Origin: an uncultured Bacilli bacterium
GTDB lineage: Bacteria; Bacillota_I; Bacilli_A; RF39; UBA660
Assembly: GCA_947623755.1 (NCBI GenBank)
Contig: CANQHB010000019.1
Location: 1 to 14,754, forward strand
Direction of reading: 5' to 3'
DNA: 14,754 nucleotides
Both the position numbers and the translations under genes were made by a program. The notes under the pieces were generated by a model. It had not been told where the DNA came from, made no database searches, and saw nothing but the letters and a program-made list of their open reading frames with translations. Numbering within the stretch: position 1 is the first letter of the stretch; every line of letters begins with the position of its first letter. This document shows, piece by piece, positions 1-8,000 of this stretch.

Positions 1-312
1 ATTAAAACTCTTGATTATTTAAAAACTATTCTTGATGATTATGATTATTTAGATATCGAATTATTTGAATTATGGCATAGTTCTACTAATCCTGAATTTT
101 TACAAGAAGTCGAAAAAGAGCTAAATCTCGAAATTGGTTATGTTCCTTTTATCTTTATTGGGGCCGATTACCACACTTATGGCTTTAATGAAGAAAAGCT
201 CTTATCAGCCATAACTTCGGCGCATGAAGACCCTAATTATAAAGATATTATTAAACCGATACTAGCCAAAACCAAAGTTCAAGTAGAACAAAAAACTTTA
301 AAAAATAACTAA
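1..312 (+). CDS. thioredoxin/glutaredoxin-fold protein, C-terminal part (5' truncated)
   Basis: This is the last 103 codons of a gene that begins before the window. Frame 1 is open from base 1 to a TAA at 310-312. The visible part contains an amphipathic stretch with FELWHSSTNPEF, then a leucine/glutamate-rich helix, then YVPFIFIG, which looks like the cis-proline strand of thioredoxin and glutaredoxin folds, followed by the closing helix. From general knowledge, low-GC Firmicutes carry small exported thioredoxin-like proteins with a CPHC active site and a similar 'E-x-W ... VPFxxIG' tail. Here the redox site and any signal peptide would lie outside the window, so enzymatic activity cannot be judged. 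It is the only + strand gene and converges on dnaI, sharing a hairpin at its 3' end. The fold is fairly likely; the exact function is unknown. Confidence 0.7.
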   Translation: MKTLDYLKTILDDYDYLDIELFELWHSSTNPEFLQEVEKELNLEIGYVPFIFIGADYHTYGFNEEKLLSAITSAHEDPNYKDIIKPILAKTKVQVEQKTLKNN

Positions 313-337
313 GTTTTTTTCTTAGTTATTTTCTTTT
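302..337. terminator. shared bidirectional intrinsic terminator between convergent genes
   Basis: A perfect 12-bp inverted repeat (AAAATAACTAAG at 302-313 and CTTAGTTATTTT at 321-332) encloses a loop of seven T. On the + strand it is followed by TTTTCTTTT. On the - strand it is followed by a T-rich run, so it can stop transcription from both sides. The TAA of the + strand gene (310-312) lies in the left arm and the TAA of dnaI (328-326) in the right arm. Confidence 0.8.
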
Positions 338-1204
338 ATTATCACTAATTAATTCCATATCTATTGTAAGTTGTTTTATTCTTTCAATTATTCTTCTTGC
401 TTTTAATTTATCGACGTCTATCTTGGTCTTGCTAAGATGTTCTTCTAATTCTTGAATACTTAAATTTGACGTAAAAAAGGTCGTTAATCCATTATTCATC
501 CGAGCTTGTAAAATTGTTCCTAAAACTTCATCTCTACTCCATTCACTAACCGATTCTGCGCCAATATCATCTATTAATAATATTGGTACATTTTGATAAC
601 TTGCCATATTATCTTGAAAACTATCCCAATCCTCTTTTAAAGTTCTTAATACTTCCGGATAATATATAGCTATGTAATCAATTCTCTTTTTCATCTTTAG
701 CTCATTTAATAAAGCATAAATTAAATAAGTTTTACCACTTCCAAAAGACCCATGCAAATATAGCCCTTTCATTTTTTTTATGCCATCATAATTATCAAAA
801 AAATCTTTAAGCCACTTAATTAATTGTACTCTTCTTTTATCAGTAACATCCACACTTTTAAATGAGGCCATCTCTAATTCTTTGGAAGCATTAAGTCTTT
901 CTTGCCATAATCTATCTTGTTCTTCTTTATATTTACAGGGAACATATCCTAAATCCATTAATTTGCCCATTATTTTAGGATACATATAATGTCCTAATAC
1001 TTTATTTTGGCATTCATATAAACCTTTACAATTACTACAATTCTTAAGTTCTACCGCTACATCCATCAAGTTTGAATTATTAACCATTCCTACTTCCGTA
1101 CTTATCCTTAAATCTTTAACCAACTTCTTAAAAAAAGGGTCATTTAAACTTTCTTGATAATCTTTTGTTAAATCATACTCTTTCGGTATTTTAATTTTTT
1201 CCAT
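326..1204 (-). CDS. dnaI: primosomal helicase loader DnaI
   Basis: This is a 292-residue AAA+ ATPase that loads the replicative helicase (DnaC in Bacillus nomenclature) onto DNA at the origin and at restarting forks. The N-terminal domain carries clustered cysteines C56, C59, C65 and C90, consistent with the zinc-binding helicase-interaction domain of DnaI. The ATPase domain shows a Walker A motif GSFGSGKT (152-159), a Walker B motif ILLIDD (208-213, acidic D212/D213), a sensor-1 segment FFTSN (243-247) and a likely arginine finger in RIIERI (271-276). The length is close to the usual ~310. The ATG at 1204 follows a strong AGGAGGTG ribosome site that overlaps the TAG stop of dnaB, so the two genes are co-transcribed and probably translationally coupled. 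The dnaB-dnaI order is that of Bacillus. The 3' end lies in the shared terminator. Confidence 0.95.
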   Translation of the reverse strand: MEKIKIPKEYDLTKDYQESLNDPFFKKLVKDLRISTEVGMVNNSNLMDVAVELKNCSNCKGLYECQNKVLGHYMYPKIMGKLMDLGYVPCKYKEEQDRLWQERLNASKELEMASFKSVDVTDKRRVQLIKWLKDFFDNYDGIKKMKGLYLHGSFGSGKTYLIYALLNELKMKKRIDYIAIYYPEVLRTLKEDWDSFQDNMASYQNVPILLIDDIGAESVSEWSRDEVLGTILQARMNNGLTTFFTSNLSIQELEEHLSKTKIDVDKLKARRIIERIKQLTIDMELISDNKRK

Positions 1205-1215
1205 TTATTCACCTC

Positions 1216-2490
1216 CTAATAATTTTTAAGTAATTCCTCTAATTCTTTCTGTTCTTCTTCACTTACTAATTCTTTTTCAATATTTTCATTAAACCAAACT
1301 GGTACTTCTTTAGTCGTTTTACTTATTTGTTTTGCCGGTGTTTTCTTTTTCTGAGCTTTTTTATACTCCGCCTCCGCAAAATCCATGGCTTCTTTTGCTG
1401 TTTTGATTCCCGCTCTTTTCCATTGTCCTGCAATAGCTTCCACATAAGCTGCACTAAGACGATTATTTTCTTTCTTTAAAACATAATCTATTAAAACATT
1501 AACTACGGCATAAGAAAGTTCATAATCAATAATTAATTTTTCAATCAATTTTAAATCTCGCGCCGATGGTTCACTCCCCTTATATTTACTCTTTAAAAAA
1601 TCATATGGCGAAGTATTTTCAAATACAGCAATAATTCTTCCTCGTTTTGAGTTATCACCCATCGGTGTCTTTAAATATTCTGGAGTACTACGATATATTA
1701 AAGTTGGAAGGGCTCCATACTTAAATTGATAATACTTTCTTGCATTCTTTCTTAACTCTTCTTTATCGATATTTCCAGTTTCATTTAAACTAGCTCTAAT
1801 TAATTCCACCATTTTTAAATTATCTAAATTATAAATAAAACTTAAATTAACAATTAATTCTTTCATTTTTTTCGTAAACGCTTTCGGATTTAAAATCGTC
1901 TTAGGAATACTACTAATTAAGAAATCAAAGTCTATCTCCGACTTAATATTAAGAGGTAAAACCATTCTCTCTCTTACTTCCGCAATTCCCATATCTGTTG
2001 CTTCAAAAGTTTCATTTAAAGTCTTAGTTATTTCTTCATACTCTTTTAAATCAACATTTACTTTTTGATATATTTTCTTTAACTCATTATATTCTATATC
2101 GCCAATATTATTATATAAAACAATATTTAAAATTGGATTATTAAAAAACTCTTGAGCACTCATTGGGGAATATATCTGATAAACATAAGAATTAATATCC
2201 CCTGTCTTAACAAAAGTCTTTAACAACCCCACTCCTTCTAAAGCTTCTCTCGCTAATTTTATCGTTTCTAAATCACATTTTAAAATACTCATTAAATGAT
2301 GATGGTTAAAATCTTTACTCATTAACTCTAATCTATCCAAATCACTCCATAAAGTTAAATATAATGATACCGCACTATAACCAATTATTGGTTCATACAA
2401 ATTTATTAAGTTTCTTTTATCAATTTCCGTTAGAATGGTTTTATTAATTACCACATATCTATCCGCCGGTAATAATGTAACTAATTTAAT
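1216..2490 (-). CDS. dnaB: replication initiation/membrane attachment protein DnaB (Bacillus type, DnaD-domain)
   Basis: DnaB of Bacilli works with DnaD and DnaI to recruit and load the helicase at oriC and in PriA-dependent restart. It is unrelated to E. coli DnaB helicase. The C-terminal DnaD-like region contains YVEAIAGQW, matching the YxxxIxxxW signature of the second DnaD/DnaB domain. The first conventional start is a GTG at 2454, but the only good ribosome site (AGGAGGG, 2503-2497) is about 42 bases upstream of it. The 12 in-frame codons before the GTG encode IKLVTLLPADRY, which continues into VVINK and resembles the conserved B. subtilis N-terminus (VLPVDPYVV). No ATG, GTG or TTG lies between the in-frame TAG at 2508-2506 and that GTG. 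I therefore place the start at ATT (2490-2488), six bases after the ribosome site, giving 424 residues. If that is wrong, the protein is 412 residues from GTG 2454. The stop TAG overlaps the dnaI ribosome site. Confidence 0.9.
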   Translation of the reverse strand: MKLVTLLPADRYVVINKTILTEIDKRNLINLYEPIIGYSAVSLYLTLWSDLDRLELMSKDFNHHHLMSILKCDLETIKLAREALEGVGLLKTFVKTGDINSYVYQIYSPMSAQEFFNNPILNIVLYNNIGDIEYNELKKIYQKVNVDLKEYEEITKTLNETFEATDMGIAEVRERMVLPLNIKSEIDFDFLISSIPKTILNPKAFTKKMKELIVNLSFIYNLDNLKMVELIRASLNETGNIDKEELRKNARKYYQFKYGALPTLIYRSTPEYLKTPMGDNSKRGRIIAVFENTSPYDFLKSKYKGSEPSARDLKLIEKLIIDYELSYAVVNVLIDYVLKKENNRLSAAYVEAIAGQWKRAGIKTAKEAMDFAEAEYKKAQKKKTPAKQISKTTKEVPVWFNENIEKELVSEEEQKELEELLKNY

Positions 2491-2496
2491 AAATAT

Positions 2497-2503
2497 CCCT
2501 CCT
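2497..2503 (-). promoter_or_regulatory. dnaB Shine-Dalgarno that decides the start
   Basis: AGGAGGG (reading 2503 to 2497) is a near-perfect anti-16S match with ideal spacing (6 bases) to ATT at 2490. It is far from the first GTG at 2454, so it supports an upstream, non-canonical initiation codon. Confidence 0.75.
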
Positions 2504-2518
2504 AACTAATTCATCTTT

Positions 2519-2547
2519 ATTATAAAATATAAATTCATTTTAAACAA
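2519..2547 (-). promoter_or_regulatory. putative sigma-A promoter of dnaB-dnaI
   Basis: A perfect -10 TATAAT (2524-2519) lies 17 bases from a weak -35 TTGTTT (2547-2542). It is just downstream of the glyS terminator, so the dnaB-dnaI mRNA would have a leader of about 20 bases. The -35 is poor, so strength is uncertain. Confidence 0.55.
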
Positions 2548-2548
2548 G

Positions 2549-2575
2549 AAAAAAGAGTACTATTTACTCTTTTTT
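2549..2575 (-). terminator. intrinsic terminator of glyS
   Basis: An 11-bp perfect inverted repeat AAAAAAGAGTA / TACTCTTTTTT (2549-2559 and 2565-2575) surrounds a 5-base loop. On the - strand the 3' arm ends in six T. The first two bases of the glyS TAA stop (2576-2574) lie in the stem. The separate dnaB promoter follows at once. Confidence 0.75.
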
Positions 2576-3950
2576 AAAAATTAATAAAATCTTCAATATA
2601 TTCTTTTAAATCTTCACATTTTATAGTGGTTTGTTCCATGGTATCTCTATTTCGAATGGTAACGGTCCCATTATTAATTGTCTCATCATCGACGGTAATA
2701 CAAAGTGGTGTTCCAACGGCATCACACCGGCGATATCTTTTTCCAATCGAACCAGCACTATCAATACTACACATAAAGTATTTTGCTAAATCTCCATATA
2801 AATCCATTGCTTTATCGCCATGAACTTTCTTAATAAGAGGTAAAATTGTGACTTTGATTGGCGCTAAATATGGATGAATTTTTAAGACTTCTCTTTCTTC
2901 TCCATTAGCTAAAGCTTCCTTAGTATATCCATCACTTAAAATAGCATATAAAAGTCTATCTAAGCCCACACTTGGTTCAATAACATAAGGTAAATATTTT
3001 TCATTCGTATCGGGGTCTAAATATCTTAAATCTGTTTTAGAATGATTAGCATGCACTGTTAAGTCATAATCAGTTCTATCCGCAATTCCCCATAATTCAC
3101 CCCAACCCATTGGGAATAAATATTCTATATCCGTGGTCGCTTTACTATAAAAAGATAATTCTTCTTTGGCATGGTCACGATATCTTAAATTTTCTTTTCT
3201 AATTCCCAAAGTCTTTAAGAAATCGAAACAATAATTTTTCCAATATCCAAACCATTCTAAATCACTATTAGGCTTACAGAAAAACTCTAATTCCATTTGT
3301 TCAAATTCTCTTGTTCTAAAAATAAAATTTCCCGGAGTTATTTCATTTCGAAAACTTTTTCCCGTCTGACAAATTCCAAAAGGTACTTTAAGGCGCATAC
3401 TTCTTTGGACATTTAAAAAGTTAACAAATATTCCCTGGGCTGTTTCCCCTCTTAAATATACTTTGGATTTTGCATCTTCCACTACACCCATATTAGTTTC
3501 AAATAATAAATTAAATTTTCTAATTGGGGTAAAATCAGCTTTTCCACATTTTGGACATTTTATTTCATGAGTTTTAATATAATCTTCTAACTCTTCATTA
3601 CTCCATCCATCACCCGTGATTGTTCCGTGTGAATCTTCTTCAATTAATTTATCAGCTCTATGTCTTGCTTTACAAGCTTTACAATCAATTAATGGGTCAT
3701 TAAAATTTGTAACATGGCCACTTGCTACCCAAACATTTGGGTTCATTAATATAGCACTATCAAGTCCGTAATTATAAGGATTTTCTTGGACAAACTTCTT
3801 CCACCAAGCTTTTCTAATATTGTTTTTAAGTTCCACACCTAAAGGTCCATAATCCCAAGTATTGGCTAAGCCACCATATATTTCACTTCCCTGAAATATA
3901 TACCCATATTGTTTACAATAATTTACTAATTCCTCTTGTGATATTTTCAT
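2574..3950 (-). CDS. glyS: glycyl-tRNA synthetase (single-chain, alpha2 class II)
   Basis: This 458-residue enzyme charges tRNA-Gly with glycine using ATP. It is the dimeric bacterial/eukaryal-like form (often called glyQS), not the alpha2beta2 form. Visible class II features are the motif 2 region FRNEITPG...FRTREFEQMELEFF (200-224) and motif 3 EPSVGLDRLL (325-334, with R332). Four cysteines C90/C93 and C132/C135 form the zinc-binding insertion seen in this family. The C-terminal part from about 360 (YLAPIKVTILPL) is the anticodon-binding domain. Length is normal. The ATG at 3950 follows TAGGAGGAG at good spacing. Expression is most likely controlled by uncharged tRNA-Gly through the T-box leader immediately upstream. 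A terminator closes the gene before dnaB. Confidence 0.97.
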   Translation of the reverse strand: MKISQEELVNYCKQYGYIFQGSEIYGGLANTWDYGPLGVELKNNIRKAWWKKFVQENPYNYGLDSAILMNPNVWVASGHVTNFNDPLIDCKACKARHRADKLIEEDSHGTITGDGWSNEELEDYIKTHEIKCPKCGKADFTPIRKFNLLFETNMGVVEDAKSKVYLRGETAQGIFVNFLNVQRSMRLKVPFGICQTGKSFRNEITPGNFIFRTREFEQMELEFFCKPNSDLEWFGYWKNYCFDFLKTLGIRKENLRYRDHAKEELSFYSKATTDIEYLFPMGWGELWGIADRTDYDLTVHANHSKTDLRYLDPDTNEKYLPYVIEPSVGLDRLLYAILSDGYTKEALANGEEREVLKIHPYLAPIKVTILPLIKKVHGDKAMDLYGDLAKYFMCSIDSAGSIGKRYRRCDAVGTPLCITVDDETINNGTVTIRNRDTMEQTTIKCEDLKEYIEDFINF

Positions 3951-3968
3951 AATTTTCTCCTCCTAAAT

Positions 3969-4039
3969 AAAAAAACTCTAAAAGAAACTATAGGGACGAA
4001 TAACTATTCGCGGTTCCACCCTACTTATTTCTATTAGAG
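3969..4039 (-). terminator. T-box leader intrinsic terminator
   Basis: CTCTAATAGAAA (4039-4028) pairs with TTTCTTTTAGAG (3987-3976) with one mismatch, followed by seven T (3975-3969). The antiterminator hairpin lies inside this stem. I do not see the usual arm downstream that would compete for the CCCTA strand. Confidence 0.65.
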
Positions 4040-4095
4040 AAATCACCTTATTTTTTATATAGCTCGAGATTTGCCAAATCCGTCATCACTTGTAT
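3969..4095 (-). promoter_or_regulatory. T-box riboswitch leader (glycine) of glyS
   Basis: The conserved T-box element AGGGTGGAACCGCG is at 4022-4009. It can form the antiterminator: helix TAGGG/CCCTA (4023-4019 with 3995-3991), the NCCA-binding bulge TGGAACC, and an upper hairpin CGAATA/TATTCG. In the family the free tRNA 3' end (NCCA) pairs with this bulge and prevents termination when tRNA-Gly is uncharged. Only about 70 bases separate the predicted start site (~4095) from the T-box, so Stem I must be very short. A small hairpin GATTT-GGC-AAATC (4080-4068) presents GGC, a glycine codon followed by A, which could be the specifier. The exact Stem I fold is not certain; the T-box call itself is firm. 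Confidence 0.9.
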
Positions 4096-4101
4096 GTTAT
4101 T

Positions 4102-4130
4102 ATTATATTCTAAATCTTCCTTTAATGCAA
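4102..4130 (-). promoter_or_regulatory. sigma-A promoter of the glyS T-box transcript
   Basis: -35 TTGCAT (4130-4125), a 17-base spacer and a perfect -10 TATAAT (4107-4102) place the start near 4095. It sits just after the stop of the upstream 282-residue gene, for which no separate terminator is visible. Confidence 0.8.
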
Positions 4131-4155
4131 GCTAAATTTTCTAAAAAACCGAAAT

Positions 4156-5004
4156 TTATCTAGACCAAGCAATATGACTTTTAATATTATCTAAAACACT
4201 ATACATATTATTAATTAAATTCTTAACTTCAACATCTATTTCTGGAGCTTCGATAATATTTTTTAAATCATCATAAACTAAATCTAACGTATCTTGTTCA
4301 CATAATATTAATCTTGCTAAAACATTAACTACGGCAATTACCATTGAAGCATATTCCCATTCTTGATTTAAAAAATTTTCATGAGTCGTAATATAGGATA
4401 AATAATCGGTACTTTCTAAAGCTAAAATACTTCTATCTACATATTTATAACCTGGAAAATCAAAAGTCCTATAATTACTAGCCTCTAAATTAATCTCCCT
4501 ATCAATTCTTCCTTCCATAAATTCAGCTTCTAAATTAAGGTCCATATAAATTAAATTATATTTGTATAATATTAAATCACTTCTTATTTCTTGATAATAA
4601 CTATTATCAATTAATTCATTTAAAAAAGCTAATAAAATATGGTTAATATCGGTTTTTAAAGTTAAAGCATAATCTAATATGTCATCCACTCTTATTTTAT
4701 CAATTAAATATAATAATCGATAAACATAAGCGTCTGGTAAATGCCCTAATGTAATTGGTATTTCTCTTTCTGTTATTTGTAATTTTCCAATTTCTTTCCT
4801 AATATCTTTAAGTCTAAAAAGTTCTACCATTTTAGCTAATAATTTAGCTTCTTTATTATTATAATCTATTAAATATTGTAATGTATATTGATATTCTTCA
4901 CTATCCCTTAAATTTCTATTTTCTAAATCTTGTAATTCTATATAACTATTTTCAATTCTAGCTTCTATTTCTTTTAATGTTTCCATATATATCTGCATTT
5001 TCAT
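4156..5004 (-). CDS. hypothetical helical protein, 282 residues
   Basis: I do not recognise this protein. It has no signal peptide, no membrane segment, no cysteine cluster and no nucleotide-binding motif. It looks like a soluble, acidic, mostly helical cytoplasmic protein rich in L, I, E, D and Y. The first ~60 residues have coiled-coil character (METLKEIEARIENSYIELQDLE). A later segment holds HENFLNQEWEYASMVIAVVNVLARLIL, a hydrophobic stretch more like a buried helix than a transmembrane one. The frame extends to a GTG at 5013, but that GTG lies inside the purine-rich AAGGGTGG, which serves better as ribosome site for the ATG at 5004, so I choose 5004. It has its own good promoter and lies alone between rpoC and glyS. 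That a real protein is made is likely from the length, promoter and ribosome site; its role is unknown. Confidence 0.8.
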   Translation of the reverse strand: MKMQIYMETLKEIEARIENSYIELQDLENRNLRDSEEYQYTLQYLIDYNNKEAKLLAKMVELFRLKDIRKEIGKLQITEREIPITLGHLPDAYVYRLLYLIDKIRVDDILDYALTLKTDINHILLAFLNELIDNSYYQEIRSDLILYKYNLIYMDLNLEAEFMEGRIDREINLEASNYRTFDFPGYKYVDRSILALESTDYLSYITTHENFLNQEWEYASMVIAVVNVLARLILCEQDTLDLVYDDLKNIIEAPEIDVEVKNLINNMYSVLDNIKSHIAWSR

Positions 5005-5025
5005 TAAAACCACCCTTACTAGAAA

Positions 5026-5054
5026 AGTATACCATTATCTTAAAAATATGTAAA
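5026..5054 (-). promoter_or_regulatory. sigma-A promoter of the 282-residue gene
   Basis: -35 TTTACA (5054-5049), a 17-base spacer and -10 TATACT (5031-5026) are close to consensus. The start would be near 5019, leaving only a very short leader before the ATG at 5004. It abuts the rpoC terminator tail. Confidence 0.75.
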
Positions 5055-5087
5055 TTAAAAAAAGAAAAAAGAAGAAATTATTCTTCT
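5055..5087 (-). terminator. intrinsic terminator of rpoBC
   Basis: The stem AGAAGAA (5087-5081) / TTCTTCT (5076-5070) with loop TAAT is followed by a long T-rich tail (5069-5057, one C). The rpoC TAA stop (5080-5078) forms most of the loop and the last glutamate codons form the 5' arm. The stem is weak in GC. An alternative longer pairing of the same strands also exists, using codons further upstream. Confidence 0.6.
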
Positions 5088-8000
5088 GCATTTTCTTCTT
5101 TTTCTTCTTCACTATCTAAAGCAATATCATCAAAAGTAATTTCACTAGCTTCTTCTTCGCTACCATCTTCGACTTTTTCTGGAGTAGTGCCATCATCTAA
5201 TAATTTATCTTCTAAGAATTCAGAGGCGTCATCCTTCATGAATTCTTTTTCTAAATAAATATCGATATCATTATATTCTTTAGCACCCGTTCCTGCTGGA
5301 ATAAGCTTACCAATAATAACGTTTTCTTTTAAGCCTCGTAAATAATCAACTTTTCCTTTTATTGCTGCATCAGTAAGTACTCTTGTGGTCTCTTGGAAAG
5401 AAGCCGCGGATAAGTAACTATCTGTTTCTAGTGATGATTTAGTAATACCAAGCATAATAGGACGTCCTGTCGCTGGTATTCCTCCTCTTAAGATAACTGG
5501 TTTATTACCTTCGGTAAATTCATGCATTGAAACTGTTAAACCTTCTACAAAGTCCGTATCTCCAGCATCCACAATTCTTACTTTATTAATCATTCGTTTA
5601 ACAATAATTTCAACGTGTTTATCATTAATATCAACACCTTGTAATTTATAAACTGCTTGAATTTCTTTTAAGATATATTCTTGAGCTGTAAGTGGGTCGG
5701 TAACAGCTAGTAATTCTTTTGGTGCAATTGAGCCTTCAGTTAATTTTTCTCCGGCTACCACTGTATCTCCTACTTCCACTCTAAGTTTCGTATTATAGTT
5801 AGTTATATGTTCTCTAATACCAGCTTCATTTTCTACGACAACTTTATGTTTGCCACCCTGGTCTTCAATCGCAATAACTTTTCCATTAATTTCGGATACA
5901 GTAGCTTTATATTTTGGAGTTCTTGCTTCAAATAATTCTTCAACCCGTGGAAGACCTTGAGTAATATCATCTCCCCCGGCAACACCACCAGTATGGAATG
6001 TTCTCATAGTAAGTTGGGTACCAGGTTCTCCAATAGATTGCGCGGCCATAATTCCGACTGCTTCTCCAGTTTCAACTAAATTACCAGTCGCTAAGTTTCT
6101 ACCATAACATTTTTGGCAAACCCCATTTTGGGTTTTACATGTAAGAACACTTCTTATTTCTACTTTCTTAACACCAGCTTTAACAATCTTCGCGGCGATA
6201 TTTTCAGTAATAAGTTCATCTTTATCTACAATCATTTCTTTAGTTTCTGGGTTTATTACTTTCTTTGCTGTATATCTTCCTAAAATTCTTTCGCTTAAAG
6301 ATTCAATTACTGAACCATCTTTATCATTAACTAAATCATAAACTTCTACTCCCGCGATAGAACCACAATCAAACTCTTTTACAATAATATCTTGCGCTAC
6401 GTCTACTAACCGTCTTGTTAAATAACCAGAATCGGCTGTTCTTAAAGCAGTATCGGCTGAACCTTTCCGTGAACCATGTGTTGATAAGAAGAATTCAGAT
6501 ACATCTAGCCCTTCAATAAAACATGAAGTAATCGGAATTTCTACTGTTGAACCATCTGGTTTAGCCATAAGTCCTCGCATACCAGCTAGTTGAGTAAAGT
6601 TTGAAATTGAACCACGCGCATTAGAGTTCATCATCATGAATATTGGATTATCAAAGTCATTCGCTGATATTTCTTGTAATTCTTGTTTTACTAAATCATT
6701 AGCTTCCGTCCAAATTTCAATAACACTATTATAACGTTCTTCATCAGTTATTAAACCCCGTTTAAATTGTTTATTTACTTTTTCAACTTTTTCTTTAGCA
6801 TCCTTAATTATATCTTCCTTTTTGCTACTTCTAACAATATCTGATACTGATACTGTAATACCCGCAACCGTAGAATACTTAAATCCTAAATCTTTTAATT
6901 TATCAAGCATAATTGAAGTTTCTGTCGTTTTATATCTTTTAAATACTTGAGCAATAATCCATTCCAAAGTCTTTTTAACAAAAGGCTTTGTAAGTTCCAT
7001 TTTACTAATTTCTTCTGGAATATTCTTACCCATTGGAATAAAGTATTTATTTGGCGTAATTCCTTCAATATTATCTTTAGTGGCCTCATTTACATAAGGG
7101 AAACTATCTGGTAATATTTCATTAAATATAATTTTTCCTACAGTTGTTACTAAGTATTTATCTTGCTGTTCTTCAGTAAATAATTTATATTTAAAAGAAC
7201 GAACTGGAATAGCAATTCTGGTATGTAAAGTTACTTCTCTTCGCTCATATGCCATTAAAGCTTCATTAGTATTTTTATAAACTTTACCTTCGTTTTCTTC
7301 TCCGGCTTTTTCAATCGTTAAGTAACAGTTACCTAAAACCATATCTTGAGATGGTGTAACAATTGGTTTTCCATCTTTTGGATTTAAAATATTACTTGCA
7401 GATAACATTAAAATTCTTGCTTCCGCTTTAGCTTCTTCTGATAATGGAATATGGACAGCCATTTGGTCTCCATCGAAATCGGCATTAAATCCGGTACAAA
7501 CAAGAGGGTGTAATCTAATTGCTTTTCCACCGACTAATTTTGGTTCAAAAGCTTGAATACCAAGTCTATGTAATGTTGGAGCTCTGTTTAATAATACTGG
7601 ATGTTCTGTAATAACATCTTCCACAATATCCCAAACACATTCATCTCTCGTATCAATTAATTTCTTAGCTCCCTTAATATTATGAGCAAGGCCTCTTTCG
7701 ACTAAACCATGAATAACATGTGGTTTAAATAATTCCAAAGCCATCTCTTTCGGAAGACCACATTGATACATTTTTAAGTTTGGTCCAACTACGATAACAC
7801 TACGACCCGAATAATCAACTCTTTTACCAAGTAAGTTTTGACGGAAACGTCCTTGTTTTCCTTTTAACATACTAGATAAACTCTTTAAAGGTCTATTTCC
7901 AGCCGCAGTAATACTTCTACCGCGTCTACCATTATCAAATAAGGAATCTACCGCTTCTTGAAGCATTCTCTTTTCGTTTTGAACAATAATTGTTGGCGCT

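Noticed and set aside
2626..2823. Open + strand frame opposite glyS
   Set aside because: It lies wholly inside the conserved synthetase coding sequence, has no ribosome site and its product has no recognisable features.
4133..4160. Inverted repeat TAAATTT/AAATTTA after the 282-residue gene as its terminator
   Set aside because: Only weak A-T pairs and no T-run follows on the - strand, so it does not meet terminator criteria.
4977..5258. Open + strand frame rich in serine across the rpoC 3' end
   Set aside because: It is the complement of the acidic GAA/GAT codon tail of rpoC; the Ser/Phe-rich composition is an artefact of that.
6895..7089. Second-frame open frame inside rpoC
   Set aside because: It overlaps a fully conserved beta' region in another frame on the same strand; no independent signals.
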